Part shown: positions 1 through 8,717 of the stretch, one piece after another | Position numbering within the stretch: the first letter of the stretch is position 1 | How the letters are laid out: each line of letters starts with the position of its first letter | The notes under the pieces: model-generated | What the model was told of the DNA's origin: nothing | What the model saw: the letters and a program-made list of their open reading frames with translations, nothing else | Database searches by the model: none | Source of the DNA: Lentisphaeria bacterium | GTDB taxonomy: Bacteria; Verrucomicrobiota; Lentisphaeria; Victivallales; UBA1829 | Direction: 5' to 3' | Assembly: GCA_017456805.1 (NCBI GenBank) | Contig: JAFTIQ010000002.1 | Span: 1 to 44,794, forward strand | DNA length: 44,794 bases | Position numbers and translations under genes: made by a program

Positions 1-145
1 AAATGACTTAACATAATGGATATTATGCGAAGTCAGACAGGATAAAATAAAACGAAAATCTATGACTTTCAATACTATATCATAAGAATAAATAAAAGTC
101 AAACGGGGAAAACAAATATTCGGAAAATTGCGTTATCATGTCTTT

Positions 146-186
146 AAAAAAACGGGAGTCTGATGTTTGACAACAAAAGACTCCCG
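146..186 (-). terminator. Rho-independent terminator of the GH5-like gene
   Basis: CGGGAGTC (153-160) pairs with GACTCCCG (179-186) around an 18-nt loop. On the minus strand the stem is followed by a T-run, seen as A at 146-152. It sits 28 nt past the stop codon of the glycosidase gene. Confidence 0.8.
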
Positions 187-214
187 GTTGGGATGCAGTT
201 CCGTTATCCGGAAT

Positions 215-2125
215 TTATTGTTTTTCCAGTTCCAGAATCACTGAATTATGTGAACTGATAACAGGAAAATCTCCGGCAAGCGTTCGCTTGATTCGCCAGC
301 CGCTTCTTAAACTGTATTTATCACATGCACGGTCCGTTTCACTGTTGTTTATCACTATCACATAACAACGGGATTCAGAAACAGGGTGAAGCGTAACCGT
401 CAACTCGGGATCGTTGGAACAGAATTCACGGGTACTCAGCAGATCCCCAAAACAAGTACGGTATAATTCATAGTACGGCTTTTCAACTGCTCGATTCCAT
501 TTTATGATCGCACGTTCCGGTGAATAAGTCAGAAAATATACAACTCCTTTGCCATAATGATATTTCGTCAGCATCGGCTTGTTTTCAGAATCGGAAAGAA
601 GGATTTCAGCTCCGAAGGATTGCAGAGTGATCTTTGTATTGAAGTCAAAGGCAAGTTCTGTTCCGGATACCACAGCGGAAGCCGTTCCGGAATAGTTCTC
701 CTGATACTCCGCTGTCACACCGAAAAATTCATCAAACGGCGCAAGACATGCTCCGTCAAATGAACAGAGCAAGGTTGCTCCGGATTCAACTCTTTTCATC
801 AGTTCCAGATATCTGCTCCGGGGGATATTGTTCAATCCGGAGATCATCGGAAGAAGATAATATCCTGCCTCTCTCAAAGGTTCATCATTGTACTGAAATT
901 CCAAGTCAAAACCGGCTTGTTTTGCAAGAACCCAGGAGCCGTATGCCGCCATCCAGCAATCCTGTTCTTCTGTCAGAATACAGACAGCCTCTTTTTTGAA
1001 TTTCGGCAATTGGGCGAAGGGCAGGGATTTCTGGAGTTCCGCGAAGGATGCAAGCACATCTGCCACAGGTTTCCGGGAACCGTCGTTCCGGTAAAGTCCG
1101 AGCATTCGTTCCACTCCGCACCATTCGTAGGGCGGATGTTCCAGGTGAAGCTGGTCAAAGGTACACCACCAGAAAAGGCCTTCGCAATCATGTGCCCAAA
1201 GCTGGAGCAAGGTTGTCCGCAAATATTCTGCGGCAGTTTTTTCTCCGGCAAGAGTGGGGGCGAGTGTCCCCAATTCTTCTGCAACGCAGGGACGTTTTCC
1301 GACGTCTCCGAAGAAGTGTGCTTCTGCCGTTGCATGCATTGCCGCTTTGATTCCTGTAATCCGGTCCACGGAGGTGTGAGGAGAAAAGAGGGGGTAGGGG
1401 TGTACGGTGAGGACATCAAAATCCTCTGCCATATCCTGAATGCTCCAGAAGTTGGAAGGGGTGACGCTGGAGGTTGGCTGGGAGGTGATTCCGTGGAGAC
1501 CTGCAACGATGGGTTTTTCGGGATCTGCCGCGCGGATCGCTTCGGACATTGCGCGGGTCCAGAGGGCGCCTTCCTCCCGGGTTGTGGTATCCAGGCAGTT
1601 ACATTCGTTTCCGACGCCCCAGAAGCTGATTGCCGGATGATCTTTGAATTCTCCGACAAACCGTTTGATGAATTTCATCTGCCAGCGCATGACGAGGGGA
1701 TCCCGGAGCAGGTTTCTCTGTTCAAACGCACGGGGTGCAAAGATTTTTCCGGACATCCAGCCTGTAATCAAGCCGATTCCCAGTTTGATTCCATTTTCTT
1801 CTGCGCAATCGCAAACGAAACGGAAGCGGTCCATCATTTCCGGATCGATCCCGCTCTGTCCGCCGTCAGGATCCCGGGGGATTGGCTCATTATTTTTCCA
1901 GCGGAGCTGATAGGGGGTATTATTATTTTTTGCATGAAGCGACAGCGGCTGAAAGTCCGGCCAGAGGGGGAAGATCCGGACGATCTGCAAATTGAGAGCC
2001 TTCATTTTTTTGAAGTCTTCCTTAACCGTTTCCGGACTCCAGTTGTGCCACATATCGGTTCCTGCATGACTTGCCCAGTAATTGCAGCCGATGAAAAAAT
2101 TCTGTTTTCCGAATATATTTTTCAT
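215..2125 (-). CDS. GH5-like glycoside hydrolase with C-terminal GH42-type and beta domains
   Basis: A 636-aa protein with a (beta/alpha)8 glycosidase barrel over about residues 1-360. The acid/base candidate is the Asn-Glu pair N173-E174 in GVGNEC, and the nucleophile candidate is E283/E284 in VAEELG, as expected for clan GH-A (GH5, mannanase- or beta-glycosidase-like). Residues about 375-540 look like the Rossmann-like trimerisation domain of GH42 enzymes, and the last 90 residues look like a small beta domain. I see no signal peptide (start MKNIFGKQNFF), so it probably acts on imported oligosaccharides in the cytoplasm. The start is supported by AAAGGACTTCTT upstream of the ATG. It is monocistronic, between its own promoter and terminator and divergent from ribE. 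The substrate cannot be assigned from sequence. Confidence 0.8.
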   Translation of the reverse strand: MKNIFGKQNFFIGCNYWASHAGTDMWHNWSPETVKEDFKKMKALNLQIVRIFPLWPDFQPLSLHAKNNNTPYQLRWKNNEPIPRDPDGGQSGIDPEMMDRFRFVCDCAEENGIKLGIGLITGWMSGKIFAPRAFEQRNLLRDPLVMRWQMKFIKRFVGEFKDHPAISFWGVGNECNCLDTTTREEGALWTRAMSEAIRAADPEKPIVAGLHGITSQPTSSVTPSNFWSIQDMAEDFDVLTVHPYPLFSPHTSVDRITGIKAAMHATAEAHFFGDVGKRPCVAEELGTLAPTLAGEKTAAEYLRTTLLQLWAHDCEGLFWWCTFDQLHLEHPPYEWCGVERMLGLYRNDGSRKPVADVLASFAELQKSLPFAQLPKFKKEAVCILTEEQDCWMAAYGSWVLAKQAGFDLEFQYNDEPLREAGYYLLPMISGLNNIPRSRYLELMKRVESGATLLCSFDGACLAPFDEFFGVTAEYQENYSGTASAVVSGTELAFDFNTKITLQSFGAEILLSDSENKPMLTKYHYGKGVVYFLTYSPERAIIKWNRAVEKPYYELYRTCFGDLLSTREFCSNDPELTVTLHPVSESRCYVIVINNSETDRACDKYSLRSGWRIKRTLAGDFPVISSHNSVILELEKQ

Positions 2126-2159
2126 AAGAAGTCCTTTCCCGTTATTCTGTAATAGCGGT

Positions 2160-2187
2160 ACAATACAGCAAAAAAGGCTCTTTTCAA
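2160..2187 (-). promoter_or_regulatory. Putative sigma-70 promoter for the GH5-like gene
   Basis: On the minus strand TTGAAA (2187-2182) and TATTGT (2165-2160) are separated by 16 nt, about 35 nt upstream of the glycosidase ATG. The match is partial and was read by eye. Confidence 0.35.
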
Positions 2188-2219
2188 ATGGAAAGTTTCT
2201 TTTATTATTAAATATTCAC

Positions 2220-2248
2220 TTGAAAAAAATGGGTTTCGCGTGTAAATT
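2220..2248 (+). promoter_or_regulatory. Putative sigma-70 promoter for the ribE run
   Basis: TTGAAA (2220-2225) and TAAATT (2243-2248) have a 17-nt spacer, 24 nt before the ribE ATG and its GAGGTGA ribosome site (2262-2268). I looked for an FMN riboswitch in this leader and found none; it is too short. Confidence 0.4.
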
Positions 2249-2272
2249 TCCCCGAAAGAATGAGGTGATTTT

Positions 2273-2923
2273 ATGTTTACAGGATTAGTAGAGATGACCG
2301 GGAAGATTCTTGCACGGAATTTGCAGGGGGAAGCCGGAAAATTGATCATAGAAACAGCAGCCCCCTTTCAGGATCTGGAGGCAGGGGAAAGTATTGCCGT
2401 TAACGGAACCTGTCTGACTCTGGAATCCGGAATGGAGGGCGGACCGCTTGTGTTTCATGTGATGCGGGAAACGTTTTCCCGGACCAATCTCGGCTCGGAA
2501 CCCATCGGCGCGACCGTCAATCTGGAGCGTGCAATGCCAGCCAATGGAAGATTCGGCGGGCACATTGTCAGCGGACATGTGGACGGCTGCGGTACGATTG
2601 TTTCCTTGAAGCAGAGAGATTCCGATACAGAGATGACCGTTTCTGTTCCGGATGAGATGATTCCGTATCTTGTGGAAAAAGGATCTGTTGCAGTGGATGG
2701 AATTTCCCTTACGATCGAAACAGTGGAAAACAATACGTTCCGGATCGGTTTGATTCCGACGACGCTTTCCCATACCAATCTTTCCGGGAAAAAAGCCGGA
2801 TCGATCGTGAATCTTGAAACGGACATGATCGGAAAATATGTGGCTGCTTTTCTCGGGCGTGCCGGCTATATGAAACAATCCAATGTGACCATGGAACAGT
2901 TGGCGAGGGCAGGCTTTTTATGA
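2273..2923 (+). CDS. ribE: Riboflavin synthase, alpha subunit
   Basis: This 216-aa protein dismutates two 6,7-dimethyl-8-ribityllumazine molecules to riboflavin and a pyrimidine, the last step of riboflavin synthesis. It starts with the diagnostic MFTGLVE and has two tandem lumazine-binding barrels (about 1-97 and 98-200). GGHIVSGHVDG marks the first barrel, and NLETDMIGKYV near the end closes the second. The length is normal for the family. GAGGTGA sits 4 nt before the ATG. No other rib genes are in the window. Its stop overlaps the next ATG (ATGA), so it leads a translationally coupled run through cysK. Confidence 0.96.
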   Translation: MFTGLVEMTGKILARNLQGEAGKLIIETAAPFQDLEAGESIAVNGTCLTLESGMEGGPLVFHVMRETFSRTNLGSEPIGATVNLERAMPANGRFGGHIVSGHVDGCGTIVSLKQRDSDTEMTVSVPDEMIPYLVEKGSVAVDGISLTIETVENNTFRIGLIPTTLSHTNLSGKKAGSIVNLETDMIGKYVAAFLGRAGYMKQSNVTMEQLARAGFL

Positions 2924-3732
2924 TATCCATGCTCCAATCTCCGCCGCATCAGAAGGCAAGGGAAATGATTTTTGGTTTTTCGGTTGAGAAATTGCCTTGC
3001 CGGGAAATCTCTGCTGATTTTTTTCAGGAACTGCCGGAACGGTTTTCGGCGGCAGAAGTTCCCGCTGATCCGGCAGAGTCATTTTTTCAGCTGGAGGAAC
3101 AGACTGCTGTTCATGCCTGTTCTCTGATAGAGCCGGAGATTCTGGAAAATCTTTCTTTGCGTTTCCCCGGGCTGGTGCGGGATTGCATTACCGGTCTGAG
3201 CCGGATCATTGTTTCTCTTTCGGAACACGGGATCAACACCGGAGTTCTGAATATTGATCTTGGGACTCTTCTGCCGCCGGAGCAGGAAAAATTGTATCTT
3301 GCTATCTTGAAAGGGCTTGCTTATCAGCTGGAACAATGTTCATTTACGCTTCTGATCCCGTTTTCCATTCCATCTGCCTCTCCGGAAATCACCCGTCAGG
3401 CATTGCGGTTCTGCCGGAAAACGCTTCTGCCATGGGTGAAACTGCGGCTTGATATTCATGCTCATGAGCTTTCTCCCGGATTTTTGCCGGAGGAGCTTGC
3501 CGGAGAATTGTTCCCGGAAGTGAGATCCATCCGTTTTGTATATCTGGCAGATTCCGGAAATGTTCTGATTCCGGAACATATTCTGCCCTGGATCGCGGCG
3601 TTAGGAAAATATGGATTCCGCGGACCTTGTTTTTTTGCACCGATGGCATCCTCACTGAATGGATTGCCGGCATGGGTTTCCGCGAATGAAACCCTTGTTT
3701 CAACCCTTGAAAAAGAGCCTGGAGTATCATAA
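2920..3732 (+). CDS. Uncharacterised protein between ribE and uup
   Basis: A 270-aa protein I do not recognise. It has no signal peptide and no clear membrane segment. Residues about 90-250 alternate predicted strands and amphipathic helices (RIIVSLSEHGI, FTLLIPFSI, VKLRLDIHAHE, SIRFVYLAD), which suggests a TIM-barrel-like alpha/beta fold of the sugar-phosphate isomerase/epimerase kind. That is a fold guess only. The ATG overlaps the ribE stop (ATGA) and its TAA overlaps the uup ATG (TAATG), so it is almost certainly expressed with them. Confidence 0.7.
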   Translation: MISMLQSPPHQKAREMIFGFSVEKLPCREISADFFQELPERFSAAEVPADPAESFFQLEEQTAVHACSLIEPEILENLSLRFPGLVRDCITGLSRIIVSLSEHGINTGVLNIDLGTLLPPEQEKLYLAILKGLAYQLEQCSFTLLIPFSIPSASPEITRQALRFCRKTLLPWVKLRLDIHAHELSPGFLPEELAGELFPEVRSIRFVYLADSGNVLIPEHILPWIAALGKYGFRGPCFFAPMASSLNGLPAWVSANETLVSTLEKEPGVS

Positions 3733-5618
3733 TGGCAGATAAAGTTTTATGGTCCGTGGAACAATTGAACGATTCCATCGGATTTCAAAACCTTTTCAAA
3801 GATGCGGCATTTTCGATCCATGAGAATGAACGGGTTGCGCTGATCGGACGGAACGGGACAGGCAAATCCACATTCTTGCGGATCATCTCCGGGGATTCCT
3901 CTCCGGTTTCCGGCGAGATAACCGTCGCTCGCGGGTGCGTGATCTCATTCATGCAGCAGAGTCCGCCGGAAGGATATGAAGAGAAAACGATTGCTGAATT
4001 TGTCCGGGAAGGACTCCGGCGTTTTCAGGATGTGTTGAATGAATATGAAAATCTCAGTCCGTCCTCGGCAAAACACAATGAGCTGGAACATTTTCTCACC
4101 AGTCATGATGCATGGGATCCGGAACAGAAACTCAATCAGGTTCTTTCCAAGCTGGAACTGCATGATCCTGCAAGAAAATGCGGAGAACTTTCCGGCGGAA
4201 ATATGCGGCGGGTCATGCTCGCCCGCGCCATTATTACAGAACCGGATCTGCTCCTGCTGGATGAACCTACAAACCATTTGGATGCAGAAACCGTTTCCGC
4301 AATTGAAGAGTTTCTGGCATCCTACCGGGGTGCATGTCTCTTTGTGACTCACGACCGCTGTTTTCTTGATCGGATCGCAACCAGGATCGTGGAGCTGGAT
4401 AACGGTTCTTTCTTCACTTGTGAAGGTTCCTATGCTGATTTTCTTGCGGCGAAAGAGGAACGGGAATACCGGGAAGATGTTGCGGAACAGAAACGGCTTG
4501 CATTCCTCCGCCGGGAAATCGAATGGGTACGCCGTGCTCCGAAGGCTCGTCTGCGCCGGAATGAAGGCAGATTGAAACGCTACGAAAATATCGCAGCCGT
4601 CAAAGCTCCCGAACGGATCGGTAACATGGAACTGATCATTCCGGAAGCAACTCAGCTTGGAAATAAAACAGTCTCCATCAAACAGGTTTCCAAAGCTCTG
4701 GGCGGTAAAACTCTGATCAAAGATTTTTCCTTTGAGTTTGAAGCCGGACAGCGGGTGGGGATCGTGGGGCGCAACGGTGCCGGAAAAACAACATTGCTGA
4801 AGATGATCACCGGACAGCTCGCTCCGGATTCCGGCAGCATCGAAATCGCTCCTACTGTGGAGTTCAACTATATCGACCAGTCCCGCGTCCGCCTGAACCC
4901 GGAAAATACAGTGCGGGAGGAGATCGCCCCCGATGGGGATACGGTTCAGTTCAACGGTGCCTCCATAGGTGTCTACGGATATCTTAAACGTTTTCTGTTT
5001 GAAGATGAGCGGATCAACACACAAGTAAAACTGATCTCCGGCGGAGAGCGGGCTCGTCTGGCTCTGGCAAAGATTCTGCGGATCAGGGGGAATTTCATGA
5101 TCCTTGATGAACCCGCAAACGATTTGGATATCCCCACCTTGCGCGTTTTGGAAGAATCGCTCCTTTCCTACAACGGAATTCTGGCAGTCGTCAGCCATGA
5201 CCGTTATTTTCTGAACCGGGTCTGTACTCATATCATTGCAATCGAAGAGGACGGATTTGTCTTTTCCGATGTGGGAGACTACGATTCCTATGAAGCCAAG
5301 CGGAAAGCCCGCCTTGCAGCGAAAAAGGCGGAATCTGCTCCGAAGGAACAGAAAGTCACCCCTCCGAAACCGAAACAGCAAGTCAAACTTTCGTACAAGG
5401 AAGAACGGGAATTGGAAGCATTGGAATCCGCCATCCCGGAAACGGAAGAAGCCATTGCAGAATTGGAAAATAAGTTCTCCGATCCGGATTTCTTTGCAAA
5501 ACACGGTTCCGAAATCAAGGAATTGCAGCAGAATCTGGAAGCCAAAAAACTTGAATTGGAAACATTGTATGCCCGTTGGGAAGAACTGGAAGCGAAAAAG
5601 GAAAGTTTTCAAAAATGA
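3732..5618 (+). CDS. uup: ABC-F family ATPase, Uup type
   Basis: A 628-aa soluble ABC-F protein with two nucleotide-binding domains in tandem. NBD1 carries GRNGTGKS, the signature LSGGN and LLLLDEPTNHLD. NBD2 carries GRNGAGKT, ISGGE and MILDEPANDLD. The linker between them is rich in Arg and Lys (RRAPKARLRRNEGRLKRYE), as in ribosome-associated ABC-F factors. A C-terminal coiled-coil arm from about residue 545, with SYKEERELEALE and a closing ARWEELEAK, is typical of Uup, which binds DNA and ribosomal structures. There are no membrane segments, so it is not a transporter. The start overlaps the preceding stop. A role in translation or replication-fork maintenance is inferred from the family. 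Confidence 0.93.
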   Translation: MADKVLWSVEQLNDSIGFQNLFKDAAFSIHENERVALIGRNGTGKSTFLRIISGDSSPVSGEITVARGCVISFMQQSPPEGYEEKTIAEFVREGLRRFQDVLNEYENLSPSSAKHNELEHFLTSHDAWDPEQKLNQVLSKLELHDPARKCGELSGGNMRRVMLARAIITEPDLLLLDEPTNHLDAETVSAIEEFLASYRGACLFVTHDRCFLDRIATRIVELDNGSFFTCEGSYADFLAAKEEREYREDVAEQKRLAFLRREIEWVRRAPKARLRRNEGRLKRYENIAAVKAPERIGNMELIIPEATQLGNKTVSIKQVSKALGGKTLIKDFSFEFEAGQRVGIVGRNGAGKTTLLKMITGQLAPDSGSIEIAPTVEFNYIDQSRVRLNPENTVREEIAPDGDTVQFNGASIGVYGYLKRFLFEDERINTQVKLISGGERARLALAKILRIRGNFMILDEPANDLDIPTLRVLEESLLSYNGILAVVSHDRYFLNRVCTHIIAIEEDGFVFSDVGDYDSYEAKRKARLAAKKAESAPKEQKVTPPKPKQQVKLSYKEERELEALESAIPETEEAIAELENKFSDPDFFAKHGSEIKELQQNLEAKKLELETLYARWEELEAKKESFQK

Positions 5619-6400
5619 ATCAGGAAAATATGCAGAAACTCGTTGATATCATGAAAGCATTGCGGGCTCCGGATGGATGCCCGTGGGATAAGGTGCAGAC
5701 TCATAAATCCCTGAAAAAATGCTCTATGGAAGAGTGCGCCGAATTGATGGATGCCATCGAAGAGGAAAACGATGCGGGGATGTGCGAAGAGCTGGGCGAT
5801 CTGCTCATGCATGTGGTCCTGCATTCCGTTATCGCTGAAGAACGGGGAGTATTCTCTTTCGATGATGTGGTGCAGGGGATTTCCGCAAAAATGATCCGGC
5901 GTCACCCCCATGTGTTCGGCGATGAGAAAGTCAAAGATACTTCCGATGTCCTCAAACTCTGGGAAGCTGTAAAAAAACAGGAACACAAGGATGACCGGAA
6001 ATCTCTGATGGACGGTATTCCCTATCATTGTCCGGCACTTCTGCAGGCTGAGAAAATGCAGAAAAAAGCCGCAAAAGTCGGCTTTGACTGGAGTACGCAG
6101 GAGCAGATCCTTGAGAAGATCGGAGAAGAGTTTGCGGAAGTGAAGGTAGCCATCGCGGAAGGCAATGAAGAGCATATCGATGAAGAACTGGGCGATTTCC
6201 TGTTTGCTGTGACCAACCTTGTCCGCTTCCGGAAACGGAACTCTTCCGAAGATCTGCTTGCCGCCGCCAATCGGAAATTTGTCAAACGTTTCCGCTATAT
6301 CGAAGAAAAACTGGCGGAACAGGGGAAAGATATCGAAGCCGTTTCTCTGGAAGAGATGGATTCTCTTTGGAACGAAGCCAAAAAGAAAGGAATCAAATAA
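5615..6400 (+). CDS. mazG: Nucleoside triphosphate pyrophosphohydrolase MazG
   Basis: A 261-aa protein, close to the E. coli MazG length, that hydrolyses NTPs to NMP and pyrophosphate as house-cleaning. Two all-alpha MazG domains are visible. The first has CPWDKVQTH followed by the EExxE-type metal motif SMEECAELMD and EELGDLLMH. The second has EEFAEVKVA and DEELGDFLFA. I placed the start at the ATG that overlaps the uup stop (ATGA). A longer reading frame begins 39 nt upstream inside uup but lacks family similarity in its extra residues. Confidence 0.94.
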   Translation: MNQENMQKLVDIMKALRAPDGCPWDKVQTHKSLKKCSMEECAELMDAIEEENDAGMCEELGDLLMHVVLHSVIAEERGVFSFDDVVQGISAKMIRRHPHVFGDEKVKDTSDVLKLWEAVKKQEHKDDRKSLMDGIPYHCPALLQAEKMQKKAAKVGFDWSTQEQILEKIGEEFAEVKVAIAEGNEEHIDEELGDFLFAVTNLVRFRKRNSSEDLLAAANRKFVKRFRYIEEKLAEQGKDIEAVSLEEMDSLWNEAKKKGIK

Positions 6401-7320
6401 TGCGAACCATTGCCGGCAATATTCTGGAAACCATTGGACATACTCCTCTTGTCCGGATCAATAAATTAAATCAGGGCGGGGCGGAGATCCTTGTAAAAGT
6501 CGAATCTTTCAATCCCGGCAGTTCCGTCAAGGACCGGGCTGCGCTTTCCATGATCGAGGCGGCTGAAAAAGAAGGTCTGCTGAAACCCGGTGCCTTGATC
6601 ATTGAACCCACCAGCGGCAATACCGGAATCGGTCTGGCGATCGCCGCCGCTGTCAAGGGATATCACCTCATCCTTACCATGCCTGACACCATGAGCATTG
6701 AACGGCGCAAACTTGCCGCCGCTTACGGTGCGGAAATCGTTCTTACCGAAGGCGCAAAAGGAATGAACGGAGCCATTGAAAAAGCTCTTGAGTTGCGGGA
6801 CAGCACCCCCGGCGCTTTTATTCCCCAGCAGTTTGAAAATCCTGCAAATGCAGAAGCACATAAACAGTCCACCGGTCCTGAGATCTGGGAAGATACGGAA
6901 GGCAGGATCGATGCCTTCGTGGCGGGCGTCGGAACGGGCGGAACCCTCACCGGGATCGGCGAGTATCTGCTGTCGAAAAAGCCCGATGTGAAGATCATTG
7001 CCGTTGAACCGGAAACCAGTGCTGTCCTCTCCGGGAAACCTGCCGGAGCTCATCCTTTGCAGGGGATCGGTGCCGGATTTATCCCGAAAGTCCTGAATAC
7101 AGAGATCATCTCCGAAGTGATTCCGGTTTCCGGAGAAAATGCCGGAAAAACAGCCCGTGATTGTGCGGCGGAAGAAGGGATTCTGATCGGGATCTCTTCC
7201 GGAGCGGCATTATTTGCAGCGCTGGAACTTTCCAAACGTCCGGAATATGCCGGAAAACGGATCGTTGTCCTGCTGCCCGATTGCGGCGAACGTTATCTTT
7301 CCACCTGGCTGTTTGAATGA
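6400..7320 (+). CDS. cysK: Cysteine synthase (O-acetylserine sulfhydrylase), CysK type
   Basis: A 306-aa fold-type II PLP enzyme that makes L-cysteine from O-acetylserine and sulfide. The PLP lysine lies in [10 protein letters not shown]. The substrate loop is PTSGNTGIG, the phosphate-binding loop is [10 protein letters not shown], and [10 protein letters not shown] is near the C-terminus. The length fits CysK rather than the longer cystathionine beta-synthases. The start overlaps the mazG stop (TAATG), with AAAGGAA about 10 nt upstream; the frame is open further upstream inside mazG, but those residues are not family-like. No cysE is nearby. Confidence 0.95.
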   Translation: MRTIAGNILETIGHTPLVRINKLNQGGAEILVKVESFNPGSSVKDRAALSMIEAAEKEGLLKPGALIIEPTSGNTGIGLAIAAAVKGYHLILTMPDTMSIERRKLAAAYGAEIVLTEGAKGMNGAIEKALELRDSTPGAFIPQQFENPANAEAHKQSTGPEIWEDTEGRIDAFVAGVGTGGTLTGIGEYLLSKKPDVKIIAVEPETSAVLSGKPAGAHPLQGIGAGFIPKVLNTEIISEVIPVSGENAGKTARDCAAEEGILIGISSGAALFAALELSKRPEYAGKRIVVLLPDCGERYLSTWLFE

Positions 7321-7592
7321 GCCGGAAACTGTCATGCCGGATGGGATGCGGAGCTTGCTGCATTGCGCCTTCGATTTCCGCATCAATTCCCGGAATGCCG
7401 GATGGAAAACCGGCAGGGGTTCCCTGTGTGAACCTGGATGAACAGTTCCGCTGTCGGATTTTTGCATCTCCTGACCGTCCGAAGGTTTGCGGTTCTTTGC
7501 AGCCTTCGGAAGAGATGTGCGGAACATGCCGGGAAGAGGCATTGGCTTATCTGGAAGAGCTGGAACGTCTGACAGCGCCGGAGGGGAAGTAA
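7317..7592 (+). CDS. YkgJ-like cysteine-cluster protein (putative Zn/Fe-binding)
   Basis: A 91-aa cytoplasmic protein with nine cysteines, including the GCGACC core and the spaced single cysteines in VPCVN, FRCRI, KVCGS and MCGTC. That pattern matches the YkgJ/CxxCxxCC family, predicted to chelate zinc or an iron-sulfur cluster; its biochemical role is unknown. Its ATG overlaps the cysK stop (ATGA), so it is the last gene of the ribE run. No clear terminator follows on this strand. Confidence 0.8.
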   Translation: MSRKLSCRMGCGACCIAPSISASIPGMPDGKPAGVPCVNLDEQFRCRIFASPDRPKVCGSLQPSEEMCGTCREEALAYLEELERLTAPEGK

Positions 7593-7724
7593 ATCTGCCT
7601 TACCGGATATGCCGGACGTATCAGACGAGTCGGATCAAGGATTATTCTCAAAATAAATCAGGAATGTGTTGTAAAATAGAAGACAGGTAATGCCGTTTTT
7701 ACCGTTATATTAAATAGACTTTTC

Positions 7725-7768
7725 AAAAAAAGGGGCTGGCACCTGCCGTTTTATAAGCAACAGCCCCC
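7725..7768 (-). terminator. Terminator of the small secreted protein gene
   Basis: GGGGCTG (7732-7738) pairs with CAGCCCC (7761-7767), and the A-run at 7725-7731 becomes the U-tract on the minus strand. It lies about 35 nt past the minus-strand stop codon. Confidence 0.75.
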
Positions 7769-7802
7769 TTCTCAAAAAAAACTAATCATCAGAAGAAGGT
7801 AA

Positions 7803-8090
7803 TTAATCTGAGAGTGCTTCACAAATTTTCGATACACCTACAACTATTAAAATAACGGCTGCAGCTGCAAGTTTTTGTTCTGCTGATAAACTGCTTCCCC
7901 CAGATGAGGGTAATTTAGGTAAAGTCGGCATAGGGTCCTTTGGTTTCCGAATAACAAAGTCATAATTTCCATCTAAATTGGGAACCCGTTTTATAACCAG
8001 ACCATCGACAGACCGTGCATAATCATCTGCGTAACCGTACAAAAATGTACATGTGAACACACATACTGCAATAAAAAGTAATTTTTTCAT
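7803..8090 (-). CDS. Small secreted or membrane-anchored protein of unknown function
   Basis: About 95 aa. MKKLLFIAVCVFTCTFLYGYA is a clear signal sequence, followed by a short polar region with a Pro-rich stretch (KPKDPMPTLPKLP). A hydrophobic helix near the C-terminus (KLAAAAVILIVVGV) could be a membrane anchor. I chose this ATG because AAGGAAAG lies 6 nt upstream; the frame opens 66 nt earlier at 8156. That upstream part (MKKSFTTFEL...) follows a strong GGAGG only 1 nt before its ATG and faintly recalls a prepilin leader. No family is recognised. A good terminator follows. Confidence 0.6.
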   Translation of the reverse strand: MKKLLFIAVCVFTCTFLYGYADDYARSVDGLVIKRVPNLDGNYDFVIRKPKDPMPTLPKLPSSGGSSLSAEQKLAAAAVILIVVGVSKICEALSD

Positions 8091-8293
8091 ATTCATCTTT
8101 CCTTGTTTGATTTTGCGGTTGAGAAATAGCTCAAATGTTGTAAATGATTTTTTCATACCTCCTTTCTCTTGGTTTCAAGACAAACGAGATAATTCAACAT
8201 TTAAATTTCACATACTAAAAAAACAAAGAAAGTTTGGATACAAAAGTTACTTTCTAAATTCTTCTATGAAAAATAATTCGCTTAAAAACATTC

Positions 8294-8313
8294 AAAAAAA
8301 GCCGAACGCTTTT
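8294..8313 (-). terminator. Terminator of the 6S-like RNA
   Basis: On the minus strand AAAAGC, a 5-nt loop and GCTTTT are followed by further Ts. The hairpin is AU-rich and short. A wider inverted repeat (8280-8287 with 8310-8317) surrounds the tract. Confidence 0.5.
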
Positions 8314-8466
8314 AAGCTACATTGCATGTCGGTCCGACCAAGAACCTGCCTTCTGTGCGCAAAAAAGCGCCCGGCAGAACAATACATTTCACCTAAGGAG
8401 GCGGTTGTTCTACCGAGTTCATTTCGTCATTTCAGAAGGCAAATACAGTTTTAACTTGGTCGGTTT
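8294..8466 (-). ncRNA. ssrS: 6S RNA-like regulatory RNA
   Basis: A transcript of about 170 nt is predicted between a good minus-strand promoter and a terminator. Its fold has the 6S layout. The closing stem is 8455-8463 with 8334-8342 (9 bp) and 8433-8441 with 8347-8355 (9 bp). A central bubble follows: its 5' strand (8416-8432) is unpaired and its 3' strand carries a small GCGC/GCGC hairpin (8357-8370). A terminal stem pairs 8405-8415 with 8372-8382 (one mismatch). 6S RNA mimics an open promoter and binds the sigma-70 holoenzyme. The identification rests on length and architecture seen by eye, not a covariance search. No coding frame here is credible. Confidence 0.6.
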
Positions 8467-8472
8467 ACATGC

Positions 8473-8501
8473 AATATTTGCTGAAATATCACGGTTGTCA
8501 A
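8473..8501 (-). promoter_or_regulatory. Sigma-70 promoter of the 6S-like RNA
   Basis: On the minus strand a perfect TTGACA (8501-8496) and AATATT (8478-8473) are 17 nt apart. A start about 7 nt downstream places the 5' end near 8466, just before the first paired base of the predicted closing stem. Confidence 0.55.
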
Positions 8502-8620
8502 TCAACAGCGTTGAAGCTCAAAAAACTTGAACGCATTGTCTTACTGGACAATATATCACACAACAAAAAAAATTCAAGTGTTTTTTAGATATTCTGTAAA
8601 AAATATGCAGTGGTTTTTCG

Positions 8621-8656
8621 TCGGATATGTCTGATCAGTCCGAGTTGTCCGATTAC
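8621..8656. repeat. Degenerate 9-nt tandem array (TCYGATNNG type), 4 units
   Basis: Four consecutive 9-mers (TCGGATATG, TCTGATCAG, TCCGAGTTG, TCCGATTAC) lie in the gap between tsaC and the 6S-like RNA. The same period and core recur at 44585-44629. The remainder of 8502-8717 shows nothing else I can name. Confidence 0.6.
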
Positions 8657-8717
8657 TTAAAAATATGTGTGAAAAAATGCTTTTCCAGCGTGAAGCTTTT
8701 CCCGATTTTCCGCTGTC

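Noticed and set aside
2126..2272. FMN riboswitch ahead of ribE
   Set aside because: The leader is too short and lacks the conserved multi-stem core. Only a plain promoter and ribosome site are visible.
3945..5612. A 555-codon minus-strand frame opposite uup
   Set aside because: Shadow of the ABC-F gene, with Phe- and Cys-rich low-quality sequence and no start signal.
8053..8454. A 133-codon plus-strand frame across the 6S-like region
   Set aside because: It overlaps the secreted protein start and the structured RNA, with no ribosome site and no protein-like composition.
8320..8475. MITE or insertion-sequence ends, because of the long inverted repeat
   Set aside because: The arms are internal stems of a folded RNA with promoter and terminator. 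There are no target-site duplications or transposase.
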